A stretch of DNA of 64,000 nt from an uncultured Lachnospiraceae bacterium (lineage in GTDB: Bacteria; Bacillota; Clostridia; Lachnospirales; Lachnospiraceae). Below, in pieces: positions 51,847-61,502 of the stretch. The stretch is taken from contig CACZBF010000009.1 of the NCBI GenBank assembly GCA_902779355.1, forward strand, positions 1 to 64,000, given 5' to 3'. Under the pieces are notes generated by a model. That model was not told the origin of the DNA and made no database searches. It saw only the letters and a program-made list of their open reading frames with translations. The number at the start of each line of letters is the position of its first letter. Within the stretch, counting starts at the first letter, position 1. Both the position numbers and the translations under genes were made by a program.

Positions 51847-53699
51847 GAAAACTGGCACTGGATGACGAGATCCTGCTCTCGGTAGAGAAGCCGGCACGGT
51901 ATCTCGGCAATGAACTGAATACCTGCCACAAACAACCGGATACCGTTGATATCCGGTTTGTTATGTGTTTCCCGGATGTTTACGAGATCGGGATGAGCCA
52001 TCTCGGCATGCAGATCTTGTATGAAATGTTCAATCGGCGTGACGATGTCGTTTGCGAGAGGCTCTTTTCGCCGTGGCCGGATCTGCATCAGATCTTAAAA
52101 GAGCGGCAGATCCCGCTGTTTTCACTGGAATCACAACAGCCTGTTAAGACTGCAGATTTTCTCGGGATTACGATCCAGTATGAGATGTGCTATACGAATA
52201 TCCTCCAAATCCTGGATCTGTCAGAGATCCCGTTTTTTGCGAAAGACCGGACGGATGCGGATCCGATCGTGATCGGCGGGGGGCCTTGTGTCTACAATCC
52301 GGAGCCGCTTGCGGATTTTTTTGATTGTTTTTATATTGGAGAAGGCGAAGTACGCTATGATGAGCTGCTGGATCTCTATGGGGACTGTAAAAAGAAAGGC
52401 ATTGACCGTCAGGCGTTTTTAAGGGAAGCGGCAAAGATTCCTGGTATTTATGTACCGTCGCTTTATACGGTGTCGTATCACGATGATGGAACGATCCAAT
52501 CATTTGTACCTGTGTCACCGGACATCTCGGCGAAGATCGAAAAGCAGCTTGTGATGGATTTTGACAACGCGCCTTATCCGACGAAGCCGCTGGTGCCGTT
52601 TTTGCAGCCGACACAGGACCGCGTGGTGCTGGAGGTACAGCGTGGTTGTATCCGTGGCTGCCGGTTTTGTCAGGCAGGCATGATCTATCGACCGACGAGA
52701 GAGAAACGTCTCGAAACGCTGACGAAGTGCGCCGATCAGATGCTGCAGAGCTCCGGCCATGATGAGATTTCGCTCAGCTCTCTTTCCACGAGTGATTACA
52801 GAGCGCTGCCGGAACTGTTGTCTTTTCTTATGGAACGGAAAGAACAGGGCGTCAATATTTCCCTGCCATCGCTACGGATCGATGCGTTTTCGCTCGATGT
52901 GATGCAAAAAGTACAGGATGTGAAAAAGAGCAGCCTGACTTTTGCGCCGGAAGCCGGATCGCAGCGTATGCGAAATGTGATCAATAAAGGACTGACCGAA
53001 GAAGAGATCCTGCATGGCGCGGGTCTTGCATTTGAAGGCGGATGGAATAAGGTCAAACTTTATTTCATGTTAGGACTGCCTACCGAGACAAAAGAGGATA
53101 TCGCCGCGATCCCGGAATTGGCCGAGAAGATTGCAGAGCGCTTTTATGAGATCCCGAAAGAGGAGAGAAACGGGCGGTGTAACATCACGATCAGTACGAG
53201 TTTCTTCGTGCCGAAACCATTTACGCCGTTCCAATGGGCGTCGATGCTGCCGGCGGAGGAATACTTGAACCGAGCAGGGATCTTGAAAGATACGCTGAAA
53301 CAACAGCTCAATCAGAAGAGCATCCGCTATATCTATCACGAGGCGAAAGAGACTGTGTTGGAGGGCGTACTGGCGCGTGGAGACCGTAAACTCTCTGCGG
53401 TACTTGTGAATGTCTATCAAAAAGGTGCCTGTTTTGATTCCTGGACGGAGTGGTTCCATCCCGAGCTTTGGGAGGCTGCCTTTGCGGAAACAGGGATCGA
53501 TCCGGCGTTTTACACAGAGCGTCCGCGCGATACAAAAGAGATCCTGCCGTGGGATTTCATCGACTGCGGTGTGACAAGAGAATTTCTCGTACGGGAATGG
53601 GAACAGGCAAAAAAAGAAGCCGTGACGCCAAACTGCAGAAGACAATGCAGCGGATGCGGCGCAAAGCGCTATGGCGGAGGTGTCTGCCATGAAGCTTAG
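51843..53699 (+). CDS. B12-binding radical SAM protein of the TIGR03960 type
   Basis: A 618-residue protein. The N-terminal B12-binding-like domain (about 1-190, [38 protein letters not shown]) is followed by the radical-SAM core with [14 protein letters not shown] (CxxxCxxC). A C-terminal cysteine cluster ends the protein (CRRQCSGCG). Substrate unknown. In many Firmicutes this gene is followed by the DUF2344 partner, as here, then rng and rplU. It overlaps hisI by four bases. Confidence 0.9.
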   Translation: MRKLALDDEILLSVEKPARYLGNELNTCHKQPDTVDIRFVMCFPDVYEIGMSHLGMQILYEMFNRRDDVVCERLFSPWPDLHQILKERQIPLFSLESQQPVKTADFLGITIQYEMCYTNILQILDLSEIPFFAKDRTDADPIVIGGGPCVYNPEPLADFFDCFYIGEGEVRYDELLDLYGDCKKKGIDRQAFLREAAKIPGIYVPSLYTVSYHDDGTIQSFVPVSPDISAKIEKQLVMDFDNAPYPTKPLVPFLQPTQDRVVLEVQRGCIRGCRFCQAGMIYRPTREKRLETLTKCADQMLQSSGHDEISLSSLSTSDYRALPELLSFLMERKEQGVNISLPSLRIDAFSLDVMQKVQDVKKSSLTFAPEAGSQRMRNVINKGLTEEEILHGAGLAFEGGWNKVKLYFMLGLPTETKEDIAAIPELAEKIAERFYEIPKEERNGRCNITISTSFFVPKPFTPFQWASMLPAEEYLNRAGILKDTLKQQLNQKSIRYIYHEAKETVLEGVLARGDRKLSAVLVNVYQKGACFDSWTEWFHPELWEAAFAETGIDPAFYTERPRDTKEILPWDFIDCGVTREFLVREWEQAKKEAVTPNCRRQCSGCGAKRYGGGVCHEA

Positions 53700-54381
53700 G
53701 ATTCGTTTTGAAAAAACAGGAAGCATGAAATTCATCGGACATCTCGATACGATGCGTTTTTTCCAAAAGCTGATGCGACTAGCTGCAGTCGATGTACGCT
53801 ATTCGGAAGGGTATAGTCCGCATCCGATCATGAGTTTTGCCTTGCCGCTTGGGGTAGGCGTGGAGAGTACGGGAGAGTATCTTGATCTTGAGGTCAATAC
53901 GACCGATACGAGCGAAGCTACCCTGCAGCGGCTGAATGAGAGCATGCCGGAAGGATTGCGGGCACTTTCCTATAAGAAGCTTCCTGACAATGCGAAAAAC
54001 GGCATGGCAATGGTTGCCGCCGCAGATTACCTCATTACACCGAAGAACGGCGCAATGCCGGATCTTTCAGAACAGGTACAGACGCTGTTCTATGATGCAC
54101 CGGCGTTTGTGATAGAAAAGAAAACGAAGAAGAGCGTTAAGGAACTGGACCTGAAGCAATATGTCTATGCGTTCCGCAGCAGACAGAACGGTGTTTTTCT
54201 CAAACTCTCTGCCGGGAGCGAGACGAACATCAAGCCTGAACTGTTGTTGGAAGCGTTTTTTGCACGCGCAGGGATGACGTTTGAGAAAAAGGACTGGCAG
54301 ATCACAAGACTTGAATTATATGGAAAGAATGATGCGGGTGTGCTTTGCCCGCTGGATGATTTTGGAGAGAACCTATGTTAA
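53689..54381 (+). CDS. Radical SAM-linked protein (TIGR03936, DUF2344)
   Basis: A 230-residue partner of the preceding radical-SAM protein. It starts [32 protein letters not shown], with the family's YSEGYSPHPIMSFALPLGVGVES. No catalytic motif is seen; it probably binds the substrate or complex. The start lies inside the previous gene, 11 bases before its end, and its own end overlaps the first ABC gene. RNase G, the usual next neighbour, is missing. Confidence 0.9.
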   Translation: MKLRIRFEKTGSMKFIGHLDTMRFFQKLMRLAAVDVRYSEGYSPHPIMSFALPLGVGVESTGEYLDLEVNTTDTSEATLQRLNESMPEGLRALSYKKLPDNAKNGMAMVAAADYLITPKNGAMPDLSEQVQTLFYDAPAFVIEKKTKKSVKELDLKQYVYAFRSRQNGVFLKLSAGSETNIKPELLLEAFFARAGMTFEKKDWQITRLELYGKNDAGVLCPLDDFGENLC

Positions 54382-56120
54382 AGACACTCGGTCACTATAT
54401 TGGGGAATATAAGGCGCCCTCGATCCTGACACCGCTCATGATGATCGGGGAAGTCGTCATGGAAATGTTGATCCCCTTCCTGATGGCAAAGATCATTGAT
54501 GTCGGATTGGCCAATCAGGATCTTCCATACATTATCAGGGTCGGATTGATGATGCTTTGCGTGGCACTTTTCGGACTGCTTTTCGGACTCGTTGCCGCAA
54601 GGCTCGCAGCCAAGGCGTCGGCGGGATTTGCAAAGAACTTACGGCAGGGGATGTTTGATCGTATCCAGACGTTTTCATTTGCAAATATTGACCGTTTCAG
54701 CACGGCCGGTCTCGTAACACGTTTGACGACGGATATTTCCAACGTGCAGAATGCGTTTCAAATGTTGCTTCGGATGTGCTTCCGTGCACCCGTTTCTCTC
54801 ATTGCCGCACTTGTGATGGCATTCACCATCAATCAGCATCTGGCTTCGATCTTTTTGATCACGATGCTGATCTTGGCTGGTGTCATTGTCCTGCTCTTAT
54901 TTCTTGCACTGAAATATTTCAAACAGGCTTTCCCAAAATATGATGCGCTGAATGAAAGCGTGCAGGAAAATGTCAACGGGATCCGTGTTGTAAAGGCGTT
55001 TGTACGTGAGCCGTATGAGGACCAGAAGTTCCGTAAGGCAAGTGACGGCATCTATAAGATCTTTATCAAAGCAGAAGGCGTTGTTGCGTGGAGCAGTCCG
55101 CTTATGACAGGAGCAATCTTTGTCAGTCTGATGATCCTGTCCTGGGTAGGTGCGCATCTTGTTGTGAATCCGGCGAGCGGACTTGAAACCGGAGAACTGT
55201 TCAGCCTGTTTACGTACTGTCTGACGATTCTGATGAACCTGATGATGCTTTCCATGATCTTTGTTATGGTCATGATGGCAGAGCCGAGCGCACGCCGGAT
55301 CAGTGAGGTGCTGACAGAGGAGACGACGATCTGCAATCCAGAGAGTCCGGTTTATGAAGTGCCGGATGGGAGTATCCATTTCAACCATGTCACATTCCGC
55401 TACGACAAGCATTCGGAAGAGCCGGTGCTTTCCGACATCAACCTTTCCATCCGGTCCGGTGAAACGATCGGCATCATCGGCGGAACGGGCAGCAGCAAGA
55501 CGTCGCTTGTGAACCTAATCAGTCGGCTTTACGACGTCAGTGAAGGCGAGGTAGAAGTTGGCGGGGTCGATGTCAGAAACTACGATCTTGATACCTTGCG
55601 AAAAGAAGTCTCTGTCGTACTGCAAAAGAATGTCCTGTTTTCCGGCACGATCTTTGAAAACCTGCGCTGGGGAAATGAAAATGCGACAGACGAAGAGTGC
55701 CGTGAGGCTGCAAGGCTCGCCTGTGCCGACGAGTTTATCGAGAACTTCCCGAAGAAATATGACACCGTGATCGAACGCGGCGGCACAAATGTTTCCGGCG
55801 GACAGAAGCAGCGGCTTTGTATCGCGCGCGCGCTCTTAAAGCATCCGAAGGTCTTGATCTTAGATGACAGCACGAGTGCCGTTGATACAGCCACCGATGC
55901 GAAGATTACGAAAGCCTTCGCTGAGGCGATACCGGACACGACAAAACTCATCATCGCGCAGCGCATCAGTTCCGTCATGCACGCCGACCGGATCCTCGTG
56001 ATGGATCATGGGCGCATCTCCGGCATCGGGACACACGAAGAACTGCTTGAAAACAACGACATTTATCGCGAAGTCTATGAATCTCAGACGGGTGGGCATC
56101 GCGACTTCGATAAAATTTAA
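54375..56120 (+). CDS. ABC exporter subunit with a degenerate ATP site
   Basis: A 581-residue half-transporter: six membrane segments (about 1-310) fused to an ATPase. Walker A reads GGTGSSKTS (Ser for the Gly before Lys), the signature VSGGQKQRL is intact, and Walker B is ILDDSTSAVD, with Asp at the catalytic-Glu position. This is the degenerate-site partner of heterodimeric exporters like TM287/288. It is followed 20 bases later by the partner with a consensus site. Substrate unknown; lipids or drugs are common. The start lies inside the DUF2344 gene. Confidence 0.9.
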   Translation: MLKTLGHYIGEYKAPSILTPLMMIGEVVMEMLIPFLMAKIIDVGLANQDLPYIIRVGLMMLCVALFGLLFGLVAARLAAKASAGFAKNLRQGMFDRIQTFSFANIDRFSTAGLVTRLTTDISNVQNAFQMLLRMCFRAPVSLIAALVMAFTINQHLASIFLITMLILAGVIVLLLFLALKYFKQAFPKYDALNESVQENVNGIRVVKAFVREPYEDQKFRKASDGIYKIFIKAEGVVAWSSPLMTGAIFVSLMILSWVGAHLVVNPASGLETGELFSLFTYCLTILMNLMMLSMIFVMVMMAEPSARRISEVLTEETTICNPESPVYEVPDGSIHFNHVTFRYDKHSEEPVLSDINLSIRSGETIGIIGGTGSSKTSLVNLISRLYDVSEGEVEVGGVDVRNYDLDTLRKEVSVVLQKNVLFSGTIFENLRWGNENATDEECREAARLACADEFIENFPKKYDTVIERGGTNVSGGQKQRLCIARALLKHPKVLILDDSTSAVDTATDAKITKAFAEAIPDTTKLIIAQRISSVMHADRILVMDHGRISGIGTHEELLENNDIYREVYESQTGGHRDFDKI

Positions 56121-56140
56121 GTACATACAGGGGTACTGAT

Positions 56141-58069
56141 ATGGCAGAAGAAAAAGTAAAAGAAATCAAAATGGGACGCAGGCATATGGGTGGGCCAGCC
56201 CCAAAACTGGATCATCCCATGAAGACGCTCGGACGCCTTCTTTCCTATGTTTTCCGGAAATACGGTTTTGCCTTGATCATAGTCGTGATTTGTATTTTCA
56301 TCTCGGTATTTGCGATGCTGCAGGCGCAGCTCTTTATCCGCACGTTGATCGATGATTACATCACGCCGCTGATCGGACAGACAAATCCGGATTTCGGACC
56401 GCTTTCGGAGGCAATGCGGCAGGTCATGGTCATTCTTGTGGCAGGCGTTGCGGCAACCTTTGTCCAGAGCCGCACGATGATCTACGTGACGCAGGGCACG
56501 ATGCGGGGACTCAGGAATGAGCTTTTTTCACATATGGAGACATTGCCGATCCGCTATTTTGATACACATGCGCACGGCGATATCATGTCCATCTATACGA
56601 ATGACATCGATACGATCCGCCAGATGATCAGCCAGAGTATCCCGACCACGATCAACAGCCTGATCACGCTCATCGGCGTTCTGATCAGTATGATCATGCT
56701 GAGCCCAGTGATGACGTTGGTTTCAGTCGGTATGATCCTTGTGATCCTCTTTGTGACAAAGCAGGTGGCAGGGAAGAGTTCGAAATACTTTGTGGCGCAA
56801 CAGCAGGATCTTGGTGCATTAAACGGGTTCATCGAGGAAATGATGGACGGGCAGAAGGTCATTAAGGTATTCAGCCATGAGGAGCAGGCGAAGAAAGAGT
56901 TTCAGGAGCGGAATGAAAAACTCTTTCATAGCGCGTACCAGGCGAATCAGTTCGGTAATATGATCGGACCCATCAACGCGCAGCTCGGCAATGTCAGCTT
57001 CGTGGTGTGCGCAGTGGCAGGCGCAGTTGTCGCACTTTCCGGGATTGGCGGCTTCACGGTCGGCGCGCTCGCGAGCTTTTTGACCTTAAACCGCAGTTTT
57101 ATGATGCCGATCAACCAGATCAGCATGCAGATCAATGCGATCGCAATGGCACTTGCAGGGAGCGATCGGATTTTCAAACTTCTCGACGAGACGCCGGAGG
57201 TCGATCAGGGATACGTTATGCTGGTCAATGCAAAGAAGAACAGAGAGCAGCTGGTCGAGACAACGGAGCGGCATACGGGCCTTTGGGCTTGGAAACATAC
57301 GCATCAGGCAACAGGTGAAACGGATTATGTGCCGCTGCAGGGCGAGGTCGTCTTTGACGACGTTGATTTCGGCTATGATCCAGAAAAGATCGTGCTGCAC
57401 CATGTCACATTACATGCGAAACCGGGACAGAAGATCGCATTCGTCGGTTCTACCGGTGCCGGGAAGACAACGATCATGAATTTGATCAATCGGTTTTATG
57501 ATATACAGGACGGCAAGATCCGCTATGACGGGATTAATGTGAATAAGATCAAGAAAGCGGATCTGCGGCGGTCTCTCGGGATCGTGCTGCAGGAGACAAA
57601 CCTGTTTACGGATACCGTGATGGAAAATATCCGCTTCGGAAACCTCGATGCAAGTGACGAAGAAGTCATCGCTGCCGCAAAGCTTGCCAACGCGGATACC
57701 TTTATCAGACAGCTCCCGGATGGCTATCAGACGGTCCTGACCGGAAATGGTGCGAACCTTTCCCAGGGGCAGCGGCAGCTCCTTGCGATCGCAAGAGCCG
57801 CAGTGGCTGACCCGCCGGTACTGATCCTCGATGAGGCGACCAGTTCCATCGATACTCGTACCGAAAAACAGGTACAGGAAGGAATGGACCAGCTCATGAA
57901 GGGACGTACGACTTTTGTGATCGCGCATCGCCTTTCCACGGTCAAAAACAGCAACTGCATTATGGTGCTGGAGAAGGGGCAGATCATCGAGCGCGGGACT
58001 CATGAGGAGCTGTTGGAGCAGAAAGGAAAATACTATCAGCTCTACACGGGCAACCAGATTTCCGCATAA
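56141..58069 (+). CDS. ABC exporter subunit with a consensus ATP site
   Basis: A 642-residue half-transporter, partner of the preceding gene. After a 30-residue cytosolic lead come six membrane segments (about 40-330). The ATPase has Walker A GSTGAGKTT, signature LSQGQRQLL and Walker B ILDEATSSID with the catalytic Glu. An unusual 30-residue insert (KKNREQLVETTERHTGLWAW region) precedes the ATPase; it is Arg, Thr and Trp-rich and may contact the partner. The pair is translated in tandem from the upstream operon; rplU has its own promoter after it. Confidence 0.9.
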   Translation: MAEEKVKEIKMGRRHMGGPAPKLDHPMKTLGRLLSYVFRKYGFALIIVVICIFISVFAMLQAQLFIRTLIDDYITPLIGQTNPDFGPLSEAMRQVMVILVAGVAATFVQSRTMIYVTQGTMRGLRNELFSHMETLPIRYFDTHAHGDIMSIYTNDIDTIRQMISQSIPTTINSLITLIGVLISMIMLSPVMTLVSVGMILVILFVTKQVAGKSSKYFVAQQQDLGALNGFIEEMMDGQKVIKVFSHEEQAKKEFQERNEKLFHSAYQANQFGNMIGPINAQLGNVSFVVCAVAGAVVALSGIGGFTVGALASFLTLNRSFMMPINQISMQINAIAMALAGSDRIFKLLDETPEVDQGYVMLVNAKKNREQLVETTERHTGLWAWKHTHQATGETDYVPLQGEVVFDDVDFGYDPEKIVLHHVTLHAKPGQKIAFVGSTGAGKTTIMNLINRFYDIQDGKIRYDGINVNKIKKADLRRSLGIVLQETNLFTDTVMENIRFGNLDASDEEVIAAAKLANADTFIRQLPDGYQTVLTGNGANLSQGQRQLLAIARAAVADPPVLILDEATSSIDTRTEKQVQEGMDQLMKGRTTFVIAHRLSTVKNSNCIMVLEKGQIIERGTHEELLEQKGKYYQLYTGNQISA

Positions 58070-58085
58070 AAAGGCGAAAAATCTC

Positions 58086-58114
58086 TTGACATCGCGCTAA
58101 AAAAGCACTAAGAT
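58086..58114 (+). promoter_or_regulatory. Promoter of rplU-prp-rpmA
   Basis: A perfect TTGACA (58086-58091) and TAAGAT (58109-58114) with a 17-base spacer. Initiation near 58121. Confidence 0.85.
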
Positions 58115-58120
58115 ATCAGA

Positions 58121-58198
58121 GTATGCCGCACAGTGAGGTAGAAGTCTGCAGATCAAGCAGCACCGAAACTGGCGAGTAATGATAATAGGAGGTGCCAT
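58121..58198 (+). ncRNA. Probable L21 leader (attenuator RNA)
   Basis: A 78-base leader between the promoter and rplU, containing CCGCACAGTGAGG, AAGTCTGC and CACCGAAACTGGCGAG before the AGGAGG site. Low-GC Gram-positives carry a conserved L21 leader structure in this place; base pairing of the leader can be drawn but I could not run a covariance model. The likely role is feedback control of L21/L27 expression. Confidence 0.55.
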
Positions 58199-58510
58199 AT
58201 GTACGCAGTGATTGCAACCGGTGGAAAGCAGTACAAAGTATCGGAAGGCGATATCATTACCATTGAGAAGCTTGGCGCAGCAGAAGGAGAGAACGTGACC
58301 TTTGATCAGGTTCTTGCCGTTAATAACAATTCCAAGCTCGTAGTCGGTACGCCGACCGTAGACGGTGCGACCGTTTCCGGTTCTGTTGTCGCAGAAGGTC
58401 GGAAGAAAAAGGTCATCGTTTACAAGTACAAGAGCAAGACCGGCTATCATAAGAAGAACGGACATCGTCAGCCGTTCACACGCGTTAAGATCGAAAAGAT
58501 CAACGCATAA
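58199..58510 (+). CDS. rplU: 50S ribosomal protein L21
   Basis: A 103-residue L21. It starts [18 protein letters not shown] and ends with the rRNA-binding [26 protein letters not shown] lies upstream. It is the first gene of rplU-prp-rpmA with a leader RNA and its own promoter. Confidence 0.98.
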   Translation: MYAVIATGGKQYKVSEGDIITIEKLGAAEGENVTFDQVLAVNNNSKLVVGTPTVDGATVSGSVVAEGRKKKVIVYKYKSKTGYHKKNGHRQPFTRVKIEKINA

Positions 58511-58531
58511 GAGTATCGGTAAATACGTTCT

Positions 58532-58870
58532 ATGGTGCGCGTGACAATCCTGAAAGATCAAAAGAACCGATGCAGGGGATTTGAGACAAACGGGCATGCG
58601 GGCTATGCAGACAAAGGCGAAGACATTGTCTGTGCAGCGGTTTCGGTGCTGACCATCAATACGGTCAATTCACTGGAGCAGTTTACGAAAGACACTTTCG
58701 TCCTCAATTCGGACGAAACAAACGGGACGATCTCGATTTGGTTTGAAAGAGAGCCCGGGGAAGCCGCAGCGCTTTTGCTTTCCTCTTATGAATTAGGAAT
58801 TCAGGGGATTGCAGAGAACTATGGAACGCAGTATTTGAGTTTGGAAACGAAGGAGGTAGAAACATGCTGA
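58532..58870 (+). CDS. prp: Ribosomal-processing cysteine protease Prp
   Basis: A 112-residue cysteine protease that removes the N-terminal extension of L27. The catalytic His and Cys are in [18 protein letters not shown]. The L27 encoded directly after has the matching extension. No clear ribosome site precedes the ATG; GTG 58535 is an alternative. The end overlaps rpmA by seven bases. Confidence 0.93.
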   Translation: MVRVTILKDQKNRCRGFETNGHAGYADKGEDIVCAAVSVLTINTVNSLEQFTKDTFVLNSDETNGTISIWFEREPGEAAALLLSSYELGIQGIAENYGTQYLSLETKEVETC

Positions 58871-59148
58871 ATATGAACCTTCAGTTTTTCGCACATAAGA
58901 AGGGTGTCGGCTCGACCAAGAACGGTCGTGACTCCGAAGCAAAGCGCCTTGGTGCGAAGAGAGCGGACGGTCAGTTCGTAAAAGCAGGAAATATCCTTTA
59001 TCGCCAGAGAGGAACAAAGATCCATCCGGGCGTCAATGTGGGACGTGGCGGTGATGATACGCTGTTTGCACTGGTGGATGGTGTTGTACGGTTTGAGCGT
59101 CTCGGACGTGACCGTAAGCAGGCTTCCGTTTATCCGAAGGAAGGCTAA
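58864..59148 (+). CDS. rpmA: 50S ribosomal protein L27
   Basis: A 94-residue L27 with the Firmicutes N-terminal extension MLNMNLQFF before AHKKGVGS. Cleavage after FF by Prp gives the mature N-terminus that reaches the peptidyl-transfer site. The ribosome site AAGGAGG lies in prp. A terminator follows about 30 bases after the stop. Confidence 0.98.
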   Translation: MLNMNLQFFAHKKGVGSTKNGRDSEAKRLGAKRADGQFVKAGNILYRQRGTKIHPGVNVGRGGDDTLFALVDGVVRFERLGRDRKQASVYPKEG

Positions 59149-59178
59149 ATAACCGCACCACGACTATGGTTTCACGGA

Positions 59179-59206
59179 AAGGCTGTCTTGCGGGACAGCC
59201 TTTTTT
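59179..59206 (+). terminator. Intrinsic terminator after rpmA
   Basis: A stem of AAGGCTGTC with GACAGCCTT around a six-base loop (TTGCGG), then TTTT. The loop also holds the -35 box of the obgE promoter. Confidence 0.88.
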
Positions 59207-59216
59207 CTTGTATAAT
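59188..59216 (+). promoter_or_regulatory. Promoter of obgE, inside the terminator
   Basis: TTGCGG (59188-59193) in the terminator loop and a perfect TATAAT (59211-59216) with a 17-base spacer formed by the right stem arm and T-run. Confidence 0.65.
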
Positions 59217-59265
59217 GGGTGTGCTCGAAAAGTACGTTCATCATAAAGCATACATAGGATTTTTT

Positions 59266-60549
59266 ATGTTTACGGATAGTGTGACGATTACAATCAAATC
59301 CGGGAAAGGCGGCAACGGGCATGTCAGTTTCCGACGCGAAAAATACGTGCCAAACGGCGGCCCGGACGGCGGTGATGGCGGCAAAGGCGGAGATATCATC
59401 TTTGAAGTCGATCCCGGTATGAATACATTAAATGATTTCCGTCACAAACGGAAATGGGCCGCTCAAAACGGCGAAGAAGGCGGGAAGCGCAATTGCCACG
59501 GCAAAAAGGGTGAAGACCTTGTGATCAAAGTCCCGGAGGGTACGATCATCCGTGATGAAGGAACGAATGAAGTCATCATGGATATGTCAGGCGAGCACAA
59601 GCGCGAAGTGATCCTGCCCGGCGGGAGAGGCGGCAATGGTAATCAACATTATGCGACGTCTACCATGCAGGCGCCAAAATATGCGCAGCCCGGACAGGAT
59701 GCGATCGAGCTTCTTGTCAGACTGGAGCTGAAGGTGATCGCGGACGTTGGTTTGGTTGGCTTTCCGAGTGTCGGGAAATCAACGCTCCTTTCCATGGTGA
59801 GCAACGCCACGCCGAAAATTGCGGACTATCATTTTACGACATTACAGCCGATCCTCGGCGTTGTGGATCTCGGAGACGGCGAGGGATTTGTCATGGCGGA
59901 TATTCCGGGATTGATCGAAGGGGCGAAAGACGGCGTCGGACTTGGGCATGATTTTTTGCGGCACATCGAAAGGACGCGCGTTCTGATCCATGTGGTCGAT
60001 GTAGCCGGCACAGAAGGGAGAGATCCTGTCGAAGATGTCTATGCGATCCATGCGGAGTTATCGGCGTTTGAGCCGAAGCTATTGGAAAAGCCCATGGTAC
60101 TTGCCGCGAATAAGACGGATGCGCTTTTACCCGAAAGTGATGCACTGGAACGTCTAAAAGAAGAATTTGAACCGCAGGGTATCAAGGTTTTCCCGATCTC
60201 CGCAGCAAAAAACGAGGGCATCAAAGAACTGCTATATGCCGTGAAGGAACGGCTTGATACTGCGGAAAATCAAAAGACCACTGTTTACGAGAGTACGTTT
60301 GATCCGAAGCTGCGGATGTTTATCGAAGAACCATTTACAGTGACGCGTGCGGATGACGGCGCTTTTGTTGTGGAAGGTCCGAAGATCGAGAAAATGCTCG
60401 GCTATACGAATCTGGAATCGGAAAAGGGCTTCCTTTTCTTCCAGCGGTTCATGAAAGAGCAGGGGATCATCAAGGAGCTTGAAGCGAAGGGCATGAAGGA
60501 AGGCGATACCGTGCGCTTGTACGAGTTGGAGTTTACGTATTATCCATAA
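59266..60549 (+). CDS. obgE: GTPase ObgE/CgtA
   Basis: A 50S-assembly and stress-linked GTPase, 427 residues. Obg fold with glycine-rich helices (residues 1-160, FTDSVTITIKSGKGGNG), G domain with GFPSVGKSTLL, DIPGLIEG and NKTD, and a C-terminal OCT domain (YESTFDPKLRMFIEEPF onward). ATG 59266 is preceded by AGGA; upstream starts in this frame lie in the terminator. It begins the obgE-yhbY-nadD-yqeK-rsfS run. Confidence 0.97.
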   Translation: MFTDSVTITIKSGKGGNGHVSFRREKYVPNGGPDGGDGGKGGDIIFEVDPGMNTLNDFRHKRKWAAQNGEEGGKRNCHGKKGEDLVIKVPEGTIIRDEGTNEVIMDMSGEHKREVILPGGRGGNGNQHYATSTMQAPKYAQPGQDAIELLVRLELKVIADVGLVGFPSVGKSTLLSMVSNATPKIADYHFTTLQPILGVVDLGDGEGFVMADIPGLIEGAKDGVGLGHDFLRHIERTRVLIHVVDVAGTEGRDPVEDVYAIHAELSAFEPKLLEKPMVLAANKTDALLPESDALERLKEEFEPQGIKVFPISAAKNEGIKELLYAVKERLDTAENQKTTVYESTFDPKLRMFIEEPFTVTRADDGAFVVEGPKIEKMLGYTNLESEKGFLFFQRFMKEQGIIKELEAKGMKEGDTVRLYELEFTYYP

Positions 60550-60564
60550 AATAAGGAGAACACC

Positions 60565-60852
60565 TTGACCAGTAAACAACGTTCCTATTTAAAGGGTCTC
60601 GCGATGAATATGGAACCGATCTTTCAGATCGGGAAAAGCAGCCTCACGCCGGAATTTATCCGTAGTGTGGAGGAAGCCATTGAAAAGCGCGAGCTTTTGA
60701 AAATATCTGTTCTGAAGAACTGTGCGGACGATCCGCATGAGCTTGCGGAAATGCTTTCCGAACGGACAAATTCGCAGGTTGTGCAGGTGATCGGAAAGAA
60801 GATCGTGTTGTATCGTCCGGCGAAAAAGCCGAAGATCGAGCTGCCGAAATGA
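60565..60852 (+). CDS. yhbY: Ribosome assembly RNA-binding protein YhbY
   Basis: A 95-residue CRS1/YhbY (CRM) domain protein linked to 50S assembly. It begins MTSKQRSYLKGLAMNMEPIFQIGK and contains the conserved KISVLKNC and VVQVIGKKIVLYR. The start is a TTG with AAGGAG upstream. The stop overlaps nadD by ATGA. Confidence 0.93.
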   Translation: MTSKQRSYLKGLAMNMEPIFQIGKSSLTPEFIRSVEEAIEKRELLKISVLKNCADDPHELAEMLSERTNSQVVQVIGKKIVLYRPAKKPKIELPK

Positions 60853-61490
60853 GTACATCGACACCGGAGAAAATCGGGATCCTCGGCGGTACCTTTGATC
60901 CCGTACATACTGCGCATTTGATGATCGCTGATCATGCGGCTTCAGAGCTGCAGTTGGACTGCGTATGGCTTATGCCGACCGGAAAATCGCCGCACAAGGA
61001 TGAAGAGAAGATTACCGCGATCGCACACCGTGTGAAGATGATCGAGCTTGCGATCGCCGACAATCAGCATCTTTCGCTTTCCACGTTTGAACTGGATGAT
61101 CCGGAAACAAGTTATACCTATCGTACAGCAGAGCGATTGACCGAAGCATATCCGTCGACTAAATTTTACTATATTATGGGAGCCGATTCTCTGATCCATT
61201 TTAGAGATTGGGTGCACCCGGAGATCATCAGCAGATATTTCCATCTCGTTGTGGCGGTACGGGATGATGTGGATGTTACAGGGCTTCATGCACTTGGCAG
61301 AGAGTACCATGCACTTTTCGAGACTGAAGTTACGGTGCTTTCGGTGCCGAATTTCTCGATTTCATCGACGGATATTAGGAAACGGATCGGCGCAGGCCTT
61401 TCTGTACGCTATCTGACGCCGGATTCCGTGATTGCCTACATTCATACGCACGGACTATACCGCAAGACAGGATCGAAAGAAAAAGGATGA
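60849..61490 (+). CDS. nadD: Nicotinate-nucleotide adenylyltransferase
   Basis: Makes deamido-NAD from NaMN and ATP in NAD synthesis; 213 residues. The nucleotidyltransferase motif GGTFDPVHTAHLMI and C-terminal SISSTDIRKRIGAGLSVRYL are intact. Overlaps yhbY; yqeK follows 12 bases later. This order is standard in Firmicutes. Confidence 0.96.
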   Translation: MSTSTPEKIGILGGTFDPVHTAHLMIADHAASELQLDCVWLMPTGKSPHKDEEKITAIAHRVKMIELAIADNQHLSLSTFELDDPETSYTYRTAERLTEAYPSTKFYYIMGADSLIHFRDWVHPEIISRYFHLVVAVRDDVDVTGLHALGREYHALFETEVTVLSVPNFSISSTDIRKRIGAGLSVRYLTPDSVIAYIHTHGLYRKTGSKEKG

Positions 61491-61502
61491 GGAGTCATCT
61501 TT

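Noticed and set aside
55480-55510. Broken Walker A in the first ABC subunit
   Set aside because: GGTGSSKTS keeps the Lys and Thr, and this variant is familiar in clostridial heterodimeric exporters, so it is not evidence for a pseudogene.
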